Positions 1 to 9,424 of a stretch of 64,000 bases of DNA are shown here, in pieces; within the stretch, counting starts at the first letter, position 1, and the number at the start of each line of letters is the position of its first letter. Source of the stretch: Planctomycetota bacterium. GTDB taxonomy: Bacteria; Planctomycetota; SZUA-567; H5-PLA8. Position numbers and translations under genes: made by a program. The notes below the pieces were generated by a model. The model did no database searches and was not told the DNA's origin. It saw only the letters and a list, made by a program, of their open reading frames with translations. The stretch is taken from NCBI GenBank assembly GCA_023150555.1, contig JAKLKQ010000035.1:1-64000 (forward strand), given 5' to 3'.

Positions 1-2086
1 GGATCTTCCACGAACCGACTTCGTCGAAGATGCGCCGGATGGTCTCGATCATGCCAACGAAGGTCAGCGGCGAGACGATTCGCACGTCCAGCAGGCCGCT
101 CTGTGGGTCGATGCCGGCGCACAGTGTGGCGCTGCCTAGCAGGGCCTTGATGGGCCCGAAGGTCGGGAACTTCAGGTCGTCGTCGTCGCCCCAGTTGACC
201 TTCGCGAGGCGGTACATCGTCTCCAGCGTGTTGGCGGTCTCAGCGTGGCAGAGCAGGCGGCGCCAGGGTTCGGCGGCTTCTTTCGCGAGGTATTCCTTCA
301 CGTCGGTGCGTTCGGTCATGCGCTTGGCGGGATCGGCGAGGGCCTCGGCGACGGACTTCATCATCGCGAACTCGGAGACGAAGACGAGGCGTTCGCCCTT
401 CAGCCACCAGCCGGCCTTGAGCGTGTCCTCGGGCTGGAAGTAGAAGGCGCCGCCGTCGAGGTCTTCCTTCGAGACGATCTTCGGCTGGGACTGCACGGCG
501 TACTCGAGCGCGCGCTGGGCGAGCGCGGGGTCCTTCAGCGTCGCGCTGAAGACCAGGCCCAGCGGCATCTCGTCGGGCGTGTCGTCGGCGGGCACGGCAT
601 GGAAGTAGAGCGCGAAGGCCACCCCGCCCTTAAGCGAGCCCAGCAGTTGCTCGAACTTCACGCCGCCCAGGGTCTCCAGCCGGTCGATGCGCTTCACGTA
701 CAGGCGGATGTAGCGCGGGTCGCTGGCTTCGGGCCCCCCCTGGCGGGGTGTCTCGGTGGTCTGCTTGTCGAGGTCCCGCAGGACCTTGCCCAGGGCCGCG
801 GCCTGCGCGGAGACTTCGCCGCGCACGCTGAACCACAGGCTGGCGTCGGCTGCGATGGCGTCCTCGGCGTTGGCGCTGGCGGCTACGGGCGGCGCGGCCT
901 CAAGGGTGCTCAGGACGGGAATCAGGCCGGCCGGATCGGTGAATTTGGCGCGGTAGGCCTCTTCGAAGCCCCGCGGCGTGGCCTTGATCGCGCCGTAGAC
1001 GGTGCTGCCGTCGGCGTAGCCCAGGGAGGCGAGCGTGGGCCAGTAGTCGAGGTCGAACTCATGGTTGAACGAGGCGATCTCCTGGAGCTTGGCGGAGTTG
1101 GCGTAGAAGACGATGTCGGGATCGTCGAGCAGCTTGCGGGCGGCGGCGGTATCGCCGGCGATGCTGGACTCGGGGCGCGTGCCGAAGCTGTCGAGCAGGC
1201 ACTTCAGGCTGTGCGGCGTCAGCGCGTGGTAGCAGGCGCCCTCGTTGTAGACGGTGGAGCCGCCGGTGATGCCGTGGTTGTTGAGCGTGAAGGCGCCGTA
1301 GACTTCCTGCGTGTCGGGTTCGTCGTCCATGCCCTTCCAGAAGCGGTCCATCTGCTGGCGCATGGCATCGTCCTGCCCGCGGGCCTCGATCAGGAAGACG
1401 AAGGGCGCGGCCAGGTCGTCCTCCTGGAAGCTGCTGGGCGGGCCCAGCAGGGCGGCAACGCGGCCGTCGCCCATCTCGGTCAGCTTCACGGCTTCGGTGA
1501 AGAGTTCCTGGTACTCCTCCTTCTCGCTGGGGATGTACTTGGACCACCAGAAGCGCTTCTGTTCGGGCAGGGCCATGATCTTGCCCAGCGGGGACTCCCA
1601 GAAGCGCGCGTAGGACTTCTTCCAGTCGAGGGCCTCGGCGAACAGCAGCGTTTCGGGCGGCAGGGCCTCGGCGTAGGAGCCTTCCGGGATCTTGACGCGG
1701 GCGCCGATCTTGGCGAGCAGCGCCTTGCAGCGCGCGCGGATCTCGAGGTTCTCGGACTCCTTGCCCTTCTCCAGGTACGGGAGCATGGGCTTGCCGATCT
1801 CGAGGATGCGCAGTTCGGCCTTCTCCGCGTCGGCGAGGTCCTTGCCGAGCTCCAAGATCAGGGCCTCGAGTTCGTTCGGCGGCGGGGCGTTGTCCTGGGG
1901 CGGCGTGGCCTTTGTACCGGGGCCGGTGGTCTTCACGCCGTTCACCTGTGGCGTCTTAAACGTGGCGTCGGGACCGGGTCCGGGTGGAGTCAGGTCGGGC
2001 GTCTGGGTCTTCATCTGCCCGCGCAGGACGAGGACGGAAGCGACGATGGCGACCACCAGGAGGGCGGCCATGACAAAAGGCTTCAT
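1..2086 (-). CDS. membrane-anchored protein of unknown function (C-terminus beyond window)
   Basis: About 695 codons of this gene are present and it continues past the left edge, so the C-terminus is missing. The ATG at 2086 is preceded by GGGAG with a 7-base gap. Residues 1-22 form a signal anchor (MKPFVMAALLVVAIVASVLV), followed by a Pro/Thr-rich linker. Residues roughly 55-105 read like a pair of HEAT-type helices (LRILEIGKPMLPYLEKG). The long remainder is mixed alpha/beta with no catalytic motif I recognise. The protein is probably anchored in the inner membrane and faces outward. It resembles the large DUF3352-like proteins of planctomycetes in layout, but that is an impression only. A long open frame on the opposite strand (245-2167) is a GC-driven shadow of this gene. 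Confidence 0.7.
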   Translation of the reverse strand, partial: MKPFVMAALLVVAIVASVLVLRGQMKTQTPDLTPPGPGPDATFKTPQVNGVKTTGPGTKATPPQDNAPPPNELEALILELGKDLADAEKAELRILEIGKPMLPYLEKGKESENLEIRARCKALLAKIGARVKIPEGSYAEALPPETLLFAEALDWKKSYARFWESPLGKIMALPEQKRFWWSKYIPSEKEEYQELFTEAVKLTEMGDGRVAALLGPPSSFQEDDLAAPFVFLIEARGQDDAMRQQMDRFWKGMDDEPDTQEVYGAFTLNNHGITGGSTVYNEGACYHALTPHSLKCLLDSFGTRPESSIAGDTAAARKLLDDPDIVFYANSAKLQEIASFNHEFDLDYWPTLASLGYADGSTVYGAIKATPRGFEEAYRAKFTDPAGLIPVLSTLEAAPPVAASANAEDAIAADASLWFSVRGEVSAQAAALGKVLRDLDKQTTETPRQGGPEASDPRYIRLYVKRIDRLETLGGVKFEQLLGSLKGGVAFALYFHAVPADDTPDEMPLGLVFSATLKDPALAQRALEYAVQSQPKIVSKEDLDGGAFYFQPEDTLKAGWWLKGERLVFVSEFAMMKSVAEALADPAKRMTERTDVKEYLAKEAAEPWRRLLCHAETANTLETMYRLAKVNWGDDDDLKFPTFGPIKALLGSATLCAGIDPQSGLLDVRIVSPLTFVGMIETIRRIFDEVGSWKI

Positions 2087-2462
2087 CTGGCTACTCCCAA
2101 TGAGAGGCGAATGAACATGTGCATTACCCTTGTTACTTCAGGAGAGGCAAGAGGGTTATACCGGTAGCATAACGAAGGGTCTCGGGCTTTCAAGCGAGGC
2201 AAAGTGCTCATGTGCATTGCCGATTTCCCCTCGAGAAATGAAACAGAATCAGGTTTGGAAATAGACGCCGGACAAAGCACGAATTACCATTCCAAACCAT
2301 TGACAGCACAAGAATATAGGTGGAGAATTAGCCCAATTGGGTTCAGGCTGCATTTTATCCGCGCCGCAGACCCGATCGCGCGGTTCTTCTACCTACGTTA
2401 ACGGTGCACTCCTGGAGCACATGTAAGCCTGTGGCGGTTGTCTGACCGGAGGATGTCGATCG
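2087..2462. other. gene-free divergent spacer
   Basis: This 376-base spacer separates the leftward anchored-protein gene from the rightward pilC-like gene. It is noticeably more A/T-rich than its surroundings, as expected for a divergent promoter region. One sigma-70-like promoter candidate facing right is listed separately. I see no conserved short gene and no RNA structure in it. Confidence 0.6.
2300..2328 (+). promoter_or_regulatory. sigma-70-type promoter candidate for pilC-like gene
   Basis: A perfect TTGACA at 2300-2305 is followed by a 17-base spacer and GAGAAT (4 of 6 matches to TATAAT) at 2323-2328. It faces the pilC/gspF-like gene and would give a leader of about 130 bases. Confidence 0.4.
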
Positions 2463-3719
2463 ATGCCCACTTTTGTGTACGAAGCCGTCGATAGCCAGGG
2501 CAAGGAAGTCAAAGCCGAGATCGACGCCGCCAGCGAGAAAGAAGCCAGCGACAAGATCCGCGCGCTCAATTACTTCCCGACGAAGGTCCTGCCCAAGGGC
2601 GCCAGCAGCGCGCTAGGCACGCCCCAATCCGTCGCGCGCCGCCGCGGCGGGCTCAGTTTCGGCCTGCGTGTCTCGGCCAAGCAGCTGACGCAGTTCACCC
2701 GCCAGTTCGCCACCCTGCTCGACGCCGGCCTGCCGATGGTGCGCAGCCTGGACATCCTCTACACGCAGTTCAAGCCCGGCCTGCTCAAGGACACCATCGG
2801 TTTCGTGAAGGAAGACGTGGAAGGCGGCTCGTCGGTGTCGGAAGCGCTGGCCAAGCACCCGCGCGTATTCGACAAGCTGTACGTGAACATGGCCAAGGCC
2901 GGCGAGGCCGGCGGTATCCTTGACCAGATCCTGACCAAGCTCGCCGAGTACATGGAAAAGACCCAGCGCCTGAAACAGAAGATTGTCGGCGCGCTGGTCT
3001 ATCCGGCGGCGGTCGTGACCATCGCAGGCGCGATCCTGGCCCTGATCCTGGTCTTCATCATTCCGAAGTTCGAGGAGATGTTCAGGGAAATGGAACTGGG
3101 CGACTTGCCCGGCCCCACCATGGTCCTGATCACCACGGCCAACACGATCAAGAGCTTCTGGTACATCGTCGTCTTCGTCCCCTTCATCCTCATCGCCGTC
3201 GTGCAGATGCTGGGGCGCACGCCCAAGGGGCGCTACACCATCGACATGATCAAGCTGAAGTTCCCCATCTTCGGCCTGATCGTCTCGAAGGAGGCCGTCA
3301 GCCGCTTCTGCCGCACGCTGGGCACGCTGATCCAGTCGGGCGTGCCGATCCTGAACGCGCTCTCGATCATCAAGAACGCCACCGGCAACGCCGTCGTGGC
3401 CCGCGCCGTGGAGAACGTCCACAGCTCGATCCGCGAAGGCGACACCATCGCCGAGCCCCTGCGGCACAGCGGCGTCTTCGATGACCTGGTCGTGAACATG
3501 ATCCAGGTCGGCGAGGAGACCGGCGAACTCGACAAGATGCTCATGAAGGTGGCCGACACCTACGAGAGCGAAGTCGACACGCTGGTCGGCGCCTTGATGA
3601 GCCTGCTCGAACCGATCCTGATCATCGGCATGGGCTTGACGGTCGGCTTCATCGTCATCAGCCTCTTCCTGCCCCTGTTGAGCATCATGGAGAAGATCGG
3701 CGGCGGCAGCAAGAAATAG
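2463..3719 (+). CDS. type II secretion / type IV pilus inner-membrane protein (GspF/PilC family)
   Basis: This 418-residue protein is the polytopic platform protein of a type IV pilus or type II secretion machine; it sits in the inner membrane and couples the assembly ATPase to pilin polymerisation. The N-terminal 60 residues carry the usual small domain (FVYEAVDSQGKEVKAEI). Two T2SSF repeats follow at about 75-200 (FTRQFATLLDAGLPMVRSL) and 280-400 (FCRTLGTLIQSGVPILNAL). Hydrophobic segments lie near 180-205, 230-250 and 385-408. The length matches the family. GGAGG at 2448-2452 supports the ATG at 2463. No other pilus gene is adjacent, so it stands alone here, and pilC versus gspF cannot be decided. 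Confidence 0.93.
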   Translation: MPTFVYEAVDSQGKEVKAEIDAASEKEASDKIRALNYFPTKVLPKGASSALGTPQSVARRRGGLSFGLRVSAKQLTQFTRQFATLLDAGLPMVRSLDILYTQFKPGLLKDTIGFVKEDVEGGSSVSEALAKHPRVFDKLYVNMAKAGEAGGILDQILTKLAEYMEKTQRLKQKIVGALVYPAAVVTIAGAILALILVFIIPKFEEMFREMELGDLPGPTMVLITTANTIKSFWYIVVFVPFILIAVVQMLGRTPKGRYTIDMIKLKFPIFGLIVSKEAVSRFCRTLGTLIQSGVPILNALSIIKNATGNAVVARAVENVHSSIREGDTIAEPLRHSGVFDDLVVNMIQVGEETGELDKMLMKVADTYESEVDTLVGALMSLLEPILIIGMGLTVGFIVISLFLPLLSIMEKIGGGSKK

Positions 3720-3789
3720 GCCCCGCCTTCCGCCCTTGCGGGCGGTCCCCCATCACGTAGTCTGATCGTCCGGAAAGGACGCTCTGCCT

Positions 3790-4278
3790 ATGCAAGTTAC
3801 CCGTGCGGTGGACTATGGCCTGCGGGCCTTGGTCCTTATGTCCCACAAGCCCGTGGGCGAGCGGCACTATCTGCAGGAGCTGGCCGAAGGCGGCAACCTG
3901 CCCCGCAACTACCTGGTCAAGGTCCTCAAAAGCCTCGCCTGCGCCAACATCGTGCGCTCGCACCGCGGCATCAAGGGCGGCTTCAGCCTGGCACGCGAGC
4001 CCAAGGAGATCTCCCTGCGGGTGGTGGTCGAGGCCATCGACGGGCCGCTGTCGGTGATGCACTGCCTGACCGATCCGCGGTCGTGCAGCGAGGTGGGCGC
4101 CTGCGCCATCGAGGTCCTCTTCACGCGCCTGCGTACGTCCATCGTCGATTATCTGGGCTCGAACTCGCTGCAGGACCTGCTGGACCTTCAGTCGAAGATC
4201 GACAAGGGCGAGGGCTGTCCGGTGGTCGAGAACGCGTTGGCCGCCTGCTGCGAGACGCCCGCCAAGCGCAAGAAGTAG
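3790..4278 (+). CDS. Rrf2-family transcriptional regulator
   Basis: The 162-residue protein begins with the winged-helix signature of Rrf2 regulators (MQVTRAVDYGLRALVLM), with the recognition helix region near residues 28-60 and the wing at RSHRGIKGGFSLAR. The Rrf2 cysteine cluster is present near residues 94-108 in the pattern C-x7-C-x5-C (MHCLTDPRSCSEVGAC), the position that ligates an Fe-S cluster in IscR, NsrR and RsrR. It could therefore sense iron-sulfur status, NO or redox. The C-terminal tail has three more cysteines (GCP and ACC). GGAAAGGA at 3771-3778 precedes the ATG. The gene converges on the aldo/keto reductase with a 13-base gap, so its target is not evident from position. Confidence 0.92.
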   Translation: MQVTRAVDYGLRALVLMSHKPVGERHYLQELAEGGNLPRNYLVKVLKSLACANIVRSHRGIKGGFSLAREPKEISLRVVVEAIDGPLSVMHCLTDPRSCSEVGACAIEVLFTRLRTSIVDYLGSNSLQDLLDLQSKIDKGEGCPVVENALAACCETPAKRKK

Positions 4279-4291
4279 CCGCCCGTCGCCC

Positions 4292-5302
4292 CTACTCCGG
4301 TTTCGCCAATTCCTTCAACTCTTCCTGCCGCGCCTGCTCGATGGCCTCGCGTTCGGCCTCGGTGAAGTCCGGCGCGGCGGCCGCGCCGACGTTCTCCGCG
4401 ACCTGTTTCGCCGTCTTGCCGCCGGGAATCACGCACGCGACGGGCTTGGGCAGCAGCGCGAACTTCAGCGCCGCCTGCGCCAGCGTGCGGCCGGTGCCCT
4501 CGGCCAGGAAGCGGTAGCGTGCCACGCGCTGCAGGGCCGCGGCGAGCTTGTCGGGCGGGTACTTGTTGCGGCGGTGGTCGTTGCTCTCGAAGACGTGCCC
4601 GGGCCCGTACTTGCCGGTCAGCAGGCCGCTGGCCAGGGGCACCCGCGCGATGATCCCCACCCCGTGGCGGTCAGCGGACTCGAAGAGCTTCTCCTCGGGC
4701 GAACGCTCCAGCAGGTTGTAGACGACCTGGATCGTCTCGACCTCGCCGACCTCGATGGCGCGCAGGCCTTCTTCGGCGGCGCCGATGGAGATGCCGTAGT
4801 GCGCGATCTTGCCCTGGTCCTTCAGCGCACGCAGGGTGGCCCAGGTCTCCCGGTTCTCGATCACGTCCATGGGCGGGTTGTGGAGCTGGTACAGGTCGAT
4901 GCAGGTCACGCCCAGGCGGTGCAGGCTGCGGTCACAGGCGCGGCGGATGTACTCGGGGGCGAAGTTCTTCGCGGGCGGTTCGGGGTCGCGTCGCACGTTG
5001 CCGACCTTCGTCGCCACGTGCACGCGCAGGGGCGACTGCTTCAGCGCGCGGCCCACCAGCGTCTCGCTGTGCCCCGCGCCGTACGCGTCGGCGGTGTCGA
5101 CGAAGTTCACGCCCAGCGCGAAGGCCTTCGCCAGCGCCGCCAGGCTCTCCTCGTCGTCCACGCTCCCGAAGCCCAGCGGGCGGCCGTTGAGCACCGTGCC
5201 GCCGCCGATGGCCCACGCGCCGAAGGCGACCTCGCCGACCTTCAGCCCCGTCTGCCCCAGCGGGCGGCGTCGCGGAACGGATAGGTCGGGGGCGGATTCC
5301 AT
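4292..5302 (-). CDS. aldo/keto reductase
   Basis: The 336-residue protein is an NAD(P)H-dependent oxidoreductase of the AKR superfamily, reducing aldehydes or ketones in the cytosol. The family opening (RRPLGQTGLKVGEVAFGAW) and the complete catalytic tetrad are visible: Asp69 and Tyr74 in VDTADAYG, Lys99 in ATKVG and His141 in YQLHNPP. I chose the ATG at 5302, which follows a GGAG sequence and begins just before the conserved start of the barrel. The frame stays open 45 codons further upstream, but that stretch is Arg/Pro-rich and shadows the neighbouring gene. It is divergent from the amidohydrolase across 124 bases. The substrate is unknown. Confidence 0.92.
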   Translation of the reverse strand: MESAPDLSVPRRRPLGQTGLKVGEVAFGAWAIGGGTVLNGRPLGFGSVDDEESLAALAKAFALGVNFVDTADAYGAGHSETLVGRALKQSPLRVHVATKVGNVRRDPEPPAKNFAPEYIRRACDRSLHRLGVTCIDLYQLHNPPMDVIENRETWATLRALKDQGKIAHYGISIGAAEEGLRAIEVGEVETIQVVYNLLERSPEEKLFESADRHGVGIIARVPLASGLLTGKYGPGHVFESNDHRRNKYPPDKLAAALQRVARYRFLAEGTGRTLAQAALKFALLPKPVACVIPGGKTAKQVAENVGAAAAPDFTEAEREAIEQARQEELKELAKPE

Positions 5303-5426
5303 GGGCGGCTCCGGCGGCCTTCGGACATGGCGAGCGATGCGGAAACGGACTACGATGGTACCCTTCACGTCTGACTCGTCCAAGGACAAAGCCGCCCGCC
5401 GGCGGCGCGTACTTTCGGAGCCCGCG

Positions 5427-6452
5427 ATGTCCAGCATGCCGCACGACGAATCCCGCTTTCCCCACGCGCCGGACGTCCACGAGCGCCTGACCGCCGAAGG
5501 CGGCTTCTCCGCCGGATGGGGCCTGCACCACGTGCCGGCGGAAAGCTACCTGATCGACTGCCACACCCACATGTCCGCGACCACGCCGGCCAAGATCAAC
5601 AAGGCGCTGAAGGAGTACTTCGCGCGCGCGGGGGCGATGCGCCTGCGCCGCCAGGTCGCGCTGGACGGCAAGCCCAAGACCGCCGAGGCCTTCGCCAAGG
5701 TCAGCGCCAAGGACGACCGATTCCTTTGGCTGAACTGGCAGCCCTACAACCAGCCCGACGTGAAATTCCTGAAGAAGTGCTCGAAGATGAAAGGCTTCTC
5801 GGGGCTCAAGCTCCACAACGCGCGCGTGATTATCGAAGGCGACAAGCCCGGCGTGTGGCGTTCGCCCAAGTGGGACGACGTCTTCAAGTGCTGCGGCGAC
5901 CTGGGCAAGCCGGTACTCTGGCACGTCACCCAGCGCATGACCGACGCCCCCTACACCGGTGGCGGGCGCAACAGCTACTGGGCCAAGGGCTGGGAGAAGG
6001 GCGTCAAGTACGGCAACCGCGAACTGATGGACGTCTTCCTCGAGACCGTCGACAAGCACCGCGGCACGAACTTCATCGGCGCGCACCACCTGCACATCGG
6101 GCCCAACTACCTGGGCGCGCTCTTCGACGAGCATCCCAACCTGTACGCCGACTTCTCCGTGGGCAACACCGTGCGCTCCGGCTGCGACATGTACGAAGCC
6201 GACCGCGAAGCCTGGCGCAACTACACGATCCGCCACCAGGACCGCTTGCTCTTCGGCACCGACGTCGACCTGGGCGACGTCTGCGGCATCTGGTACCTCT
6301 GGGAGACGCTGGCCGGGCACGTGCGCTTCCTGCACCAGATGCGCCTGCCCAAGGAGGCCCTGGAAAAAGTGGCGCGCTTGAACTTCGAGCGGCTCGCGGG
6401 GATGGCGCCCGTCCCGCTGAATGGCGCGGACTGGGGCAACGTCCGCCCTTAG
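5427..6452 (+). CDS. amidohydrolase-family metal-dependent hydrolase
   Basis: The 341-residue protein fits the amidohydrolase-2 group of the TIM-barrel metal hydrolases. The first metal-binding motif HxH is His46/His48 (DCHTHM). A later strand carries GAHHLHIG, and the C-terminal metal Asp is in [10 protein letters not shown]. The ATG at 5427 has CGGAG six bases upstream; a second in-frame ATG lies at 5436. The frame also extends upstream through the divergent gene, which I reject as non-coding shadow. Cys271-type residues and the long loop with WEKGVKYG are not diagnostic. The gene ends 56 bases before rnpA but a promoter lies between them. The substrate could be a decarboxylation or ring-hydrolysis target. 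Confidence 0.85.
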   Translation: MSSMPHDESRFPHAPDVHERLTAEGGFSAGWGLHHVPAESYLIDCHTHMSATTPAKINKALKEYFARAGAMRLRRQVALDGKPKTAEAFAKVSAKDDRFLWLNWQPYNQPDVKFLKKCSKMKGFSGLKLHNARVIIEGDKPGVWRSPKWDDVFKCCGDLGKPVLWHVTQRMTDAPYTGGGRNSYWAKGWEKGVKYGNRELMDVFLETVDKHRGTNFIGAHHLHIGPNYLGALFDEHPNLYADFSVGNTVRSGCDMYEADREAWRNYTIRHQDRLLFGTDVDLGDVCGIWYLWETLAGHVRFLHQMRLPKEALEKVARLNFERLAGMAPVPLNGADWGNVRP

Positions 6453-6481
6453 TTGCATATCGGCTGAAATGAACCTAGAAT
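6453..6481 (+). promoter_or_regulatory. sigma-70-type promoter for rnpA-yidD-yidC
   Basis: TTGCAT at 6453-6458 is separated by 17 bases from TAGAAT at 6476-6481. The predicted start near 6488 leaves a leader of about 20 bases holding the GGAGG of rnpA. The -35 hexamer begins directly after the amidohydrolase stop codon. Confidence 0.55.
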
Positions 6482-6508
6482 CGCGACGATGGCTTTTTGG
6501 AGGTAGCT

Positions 6509-6991
6509 GTGGCGCAGCAAGAAGGCCGGCCGCCATTGCGGCTGAGGCCCCACCAGCGGCTGCGGGATCCCCGGGATTTCCAGCGCGTCTACGCGGGTCA
6601 GGAAGCCCTGCACGGGCCGACCGTGGTGGTCTTCTTCCGCGTCAACGGGCTGGCGTTCTCGCGCCTGGGCGTCTCGGTGGGCCGCAAGCACGGCAACGCG
6701 GTCCGGCGCAACCGGATCAAGCGGGTCCTGCGCGAAGCCTTCCGGCTCTCGCAGCGTCTCCTGCCCAGCGGGTTCGACTTCGTGCTGATCCCGCGCAGGC
6801 AGGTGAAGGAATACCGCACCGACGAAGTGCGCGACGTGCTTTTGCGCCTGGCCGCCAAGCTGCCATGCCCCGGCGAGGGCACCCGCGAGGGCCGCCGGCG
6901 CACGGACGAACCGCCCGGCGCCAGCGACAGCGGCGTCCGGCGGGGCGTTTCGAGGCGGATTGTAATCAAAAGACCCGGACAGGATTCCTGA
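6509..6991 (+). CDS. rnpA: ribonuclease P protein component
   Basis: RnpA binds the catalytic RNase P RNA and helps it cleave the 5' leader of precursor tRNA. The 160-residue protein has the family pattern: [12 protein letters not shown] near the N-terminus, the strand [19 protein letters not shown] and the RNR signature in [15 protein letters not shown] chose the GTG at 6509, which has GGAGG at 6499-6503 with a 5-base gap; an upstream TTG at 6497 overlaps that site and is unlikely. The C-terminal 40 residues are a basic extension beyond the usual length of about 120. It heads a tight cluster with yidD and yidC, but the usual rpmH partner is absent upstream. Confidence 0.93.
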   Translation: MAQQEGRPPLRLRPHQRLRDPRDFQRVYAGQEALHGPTVVVFFRVNGLAFSRLGVSVGRKHGNAVRRNRIKRVLREAFRLSQRLLPSGFDFVLIPRRQVKEYRTDEVRDVLLRLAAKLPCPGEGTREGRRRTDEPPGASDSGVRRGVSRRIVIKRPGQDS

Positions 6992-7023
6992 AGGTAAGGC
7001 GGATACGACAGGAGCGGACGCCC

Positions 7024-7293
7024 GTGGCGGCAGGCCGATGGTTCCGGATAGCGGCGGCCCTGCCCGTGCGGATCTACCAGGTGACGCTGTCCTGGGCGCT
7101 GGGCGGGCACTGCCGGTTTACGCCATCGTGCTCGGTCTACGCCCTGGAGGCGATCGAGCGGCACGGCGCGCTGAAAGGCTGGTACCTGGCGATGCGCAGG
7201 CTGCTGCGCTGCCACCCGTTCCACCCCGGCGGCTACGACCCCGTGCCCCCGGAAACCGGTTCGCAGGCGTCGCACGATAAGAAGGGTGAGTGA
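7024..7293 (+). CDS. yidD: membrane protein insertion efficiency factor YidD
   Basis: The 89-residue protein carries the full YidD signature: [19 protein letters not shown] followed by [19 protein letters not shown] and a YDPVP ending. YidD is a small membrane-associated protein that assists YidC-dependent insertion. The GTG at 7024 has AGGAG at 7010-7014 with a 9-base gap. The frame extends far upstream through rnpA, but that part is shadow. It lies 32 bases after rnpA and 6 bases before yidC, the classical order. Confidence 0.92.
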   Translation: MAAGRWFRIAAALPVRIYQVTLSWALGGHCRFTPSCSVYALEAIERHGALKGWYLAMRRLLRCHPFHPGGYDPVPPETGSQASHDKKGE

Positions 7294-7299
7294 ACGGAC

Positions 7300-9411
7300 A
7301 TGGCAGAGCGGAAGCGGAAGGTCGACTGGGTCAAATACGCGGGCATCGCCTTGGCGATCCTGCTCTTCGTGGGCGGGCAATATTACCTCCGCTACAGCCG
7401 CCAGGAACAGATGCGCGAATGGGCGGAGAAGCATCCGGAAGAGTTCAAGAAGTGGCAGGCCGAGCAGGAGCGCATCGCAAAGGGCCTGCCGCCCGAAGAC
7501 CCGGACGCCAAGACCGCCGAAGAGGCCAAGACGGCCGGCGAATCCAAGACCGACGGCGCCAAGTCTCCCGCGAAGACCGAGAGCGCCGGCAAGACCGGCG
7601 AAGACGAGCCCAAGGCCGTCGGCGGCGAGGACGAAGGCGAGAAGAAGCCGCCCGCCGACGAAACCGCCGAGCCCGCGCAACCCGACCCCGGCGCAGACGT
7701 CGTCATCACCGGCGGGCAGCTAGACATCACCCTGTCCGCCCGGGGCGCCGCGATCCATCAGGCCACGCTCGCGACCGTGAAGGTCCTGCCCAACGACAAG
7801 ACGCCGGGCCTGGAGTTCCTGGGCGAGATCCAGGACGGCCGCCGCAGCCTCAGCACCGTGTCCTTCGCGATGGACGATGTGAAGCTGGATGACATCGAGA
7901 ACCGCGTCTGGAAGCTGGAGTCCGACAGCGGCGGCTTTGGCAGCGAAGGCGTCTGGCGCGTCGCCTACACGACCACGCTCGGCGCGAAGGGCGCCGACGG
8001 CTGGAAACCGATCGTGAAGGTCACCAAGCGCTACGAAGTGCCCAAGGAAGGACCGGCGCTGAAGGTCTCGCTGCAAGTCGAAAACGTCTCGAAGACCCTG
8101 GTCAAGTACAGCTACGGCCTGCGCGGCCCCGCCGGCGTGCTGATGGACGGCCCGAAAGAGAATCCGTCGCAGAACTACATCGCCATCCTGAATTGTTTCC
8201 TTGCGGGGCGCAAGGCCGAAGCCGAGGAGCCCGAGGTGCACGGCGTCACCCCATTCACCGCGGAGAAGACGCCCGACGAAGAGAAGCGCCGCATCAGCGA
8301 CGACGAGAACGTCTGGGCCGGCGTGCGCAACCGCTTCTTCCTCGCCATGCTGGTGCCCGAGGACGCCCGCGAGACGATCAAGATCGTCGCCGAGGGCATC
8401 CACGCGGACAAGGAAACCAGGGCCGCGGCGAAGAAGAACAACGACCTGCGCTACGAAGCCGACAACCTCAGCCCCGTCTTCTACCGCGCGACCAGCACGG
8501 AACTGGCCGCCGGCGCTGCGTCAAGCGAAGAGGTCTACCACCTGTACCTGGGGCCGGCGGAAGACGGGCACCTTGAGGCCTTCGAGGCCTCGCTGGGCGC
8601 CGAGAAGCCGCTCCACCTGGACGCCGCGATCCAGTACTGCGACGCCTTCGGCTGGTCCTGGCCGCGCGTGGACTGGATCGCGCGCAAACTGGTCTGGCTC
8701 TTCCAGCTCATCCACAGGATGACCAACAGCTACGGGCTGGCCGTGATCCTGCTGACCCTGGCCGTGAAGTTGTGCCTGCACCCGATCCAGCGCAAGCAGA
8801 CGATCTCCATGCACATGATGCAGAAGCTCCAGCCGGAACTCCAGGCCATCGAGAAGAAGTACGAAGGCCAGACCTCGAAGGAGATGAAGCAGAAGAAGGA
8901 GATGGAGAAGTGGGACGTGATGCGCAAGGCCGGCGCGAACCCCATGACCGGCTGCCTGCCCATGTTCCTGCAGATGCCCATCTTCTTCGCATTGTACGGG
9001 GTCTTCGGGCGCGCCTTCGAGATCCGCCACGCCGGCTTCTGGTGGATCGAGGACATGGCGGTGGCCGACCGGCTGGCCACCTTGCCCGTCTGGCCGCACG
9101 AGCTGAACCTGCTGCCCATTGTCTACCTGGGCATGACGCTCTTCCAGACCCTGCGCATGCCCAAGCCCCAGACCGACGACCCGAACCAGCTGATGCAGCG
9201 CAAGCTGATGATGTGGTTCCCGCTGATCATTGTGCTGATGTTCTACCGGATGCCTGCCGGCCTGGTCCTCTACTTCGCGTGCAGCGCGTCCTTCGGCCTC
9301 GTCGAGAGCTGGTACATCAAGCGCTTCATCCTGAAGGTCGACCGCCACGGCAAGCCGCTTGCCGAGGCCGACGCGGACGCGAAGAACGACCTCGTCCCCG
9401 CCGCGAAGTAG
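7300..9411 (+). CDS. yidC: membrane protein insertase YidC
   Basis: YidC inserts membrane proteins, alone or with SecYEG. This 703-residue copy has the Gram-negative layout: an N-terminal transmembrane helix at about 12-30, a periplasmic beta-domain at about 130-430, and the conserved insertase core at about 450-690. The core contains LVWLFQLIHRMTNSYGLAVI, the conserved cytoplasmic hairpin rich in Met and Lys, and MTGCLPMFLQMPIFFALYG. Between the first helix and the periplasmic domain lies a strongly charged Lys/Glu/Ala linker (residues 45-130) that is much longer than in enterobacterial YidC. The ATG at 7300 follows AAGGGTGAG. The gene ends 13 bases from the convergent hydrolase gene. Confidence 0.97.
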   Translation: MAERKRKVDWVKYAGIALAILLFVGGQYYLRYSRQEQMREWAEKHPEEFKKWQAEQERIAKGLPPEDPDAKTAEEAKTAGESKTDGAKSPAKTESAGKTGEDEPKAVGGEDEGEKKPPADETAEPAQPDPGADVVITGGQLDITLSARGAAIHQATLATVKVLPNDKTPGLEFLGEIQDGRRSLSTVSFAMDDVKLDDIENRVWKLESDSGGFGSEGVWRVAYTTTLGAKGADGWKPIVKVTKRYEVPKEGPALKVSLQVENVSKTLVKYSYGLRGPAGVLMDGPKENPSQNYIAILNCFLAGRKAEAEEPEVHGVTPFTAEKTPDEEKRRISDDENVWAGVRNRFFLAMLVPEDARETIKIVAEGIHADKETRAAAKKNNDLRYEADNLSPVFYRATSTELAAGAASSEEVYHLYLGPAEDGHLEAFEASLGAEKPLHLDAAIQYCDAFGWSWPRVDWIARKLVWLFQLIHRMTNSYGLAVILLTLAVKLCLHPIQRKQTISMHMMQKLQPELQAIEKKYEGQTSKEMKQKKEMEKWDVMRKAGANPMTGCLPMFLQMPIFFALYGVFGRAFEIRHAGFWWIEDMAVADRLATLPVWPHELNLLPIVYLGMTLFQTLRMPKPQTDDPNQLMQRKLMMWFPLIIVLMFYRMPAGLVLYFACSASFGLVESWYIKRFILKVDRHGKPLAEADADAKNDLVPAAK

Positions 9412-9424
9412 TTGCGTTGATCTG

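Noticed and set aside
245..2167. Long rightward open frame (about 640 codons)
   Set aside because: It is the antisense shadow of the leftward anchored-protein gene. Its product is a Gly/Val/Leu/Arg-rich string with no domain, whereas the minus-strand frame has a signal anchor and ribosome site.
3725..3750. CCGCCC/GGGCGG hairpin after the pilC-like gene
   Set aside because: The stem is only six base pairs with no T-run, so I do not call it a terminator.
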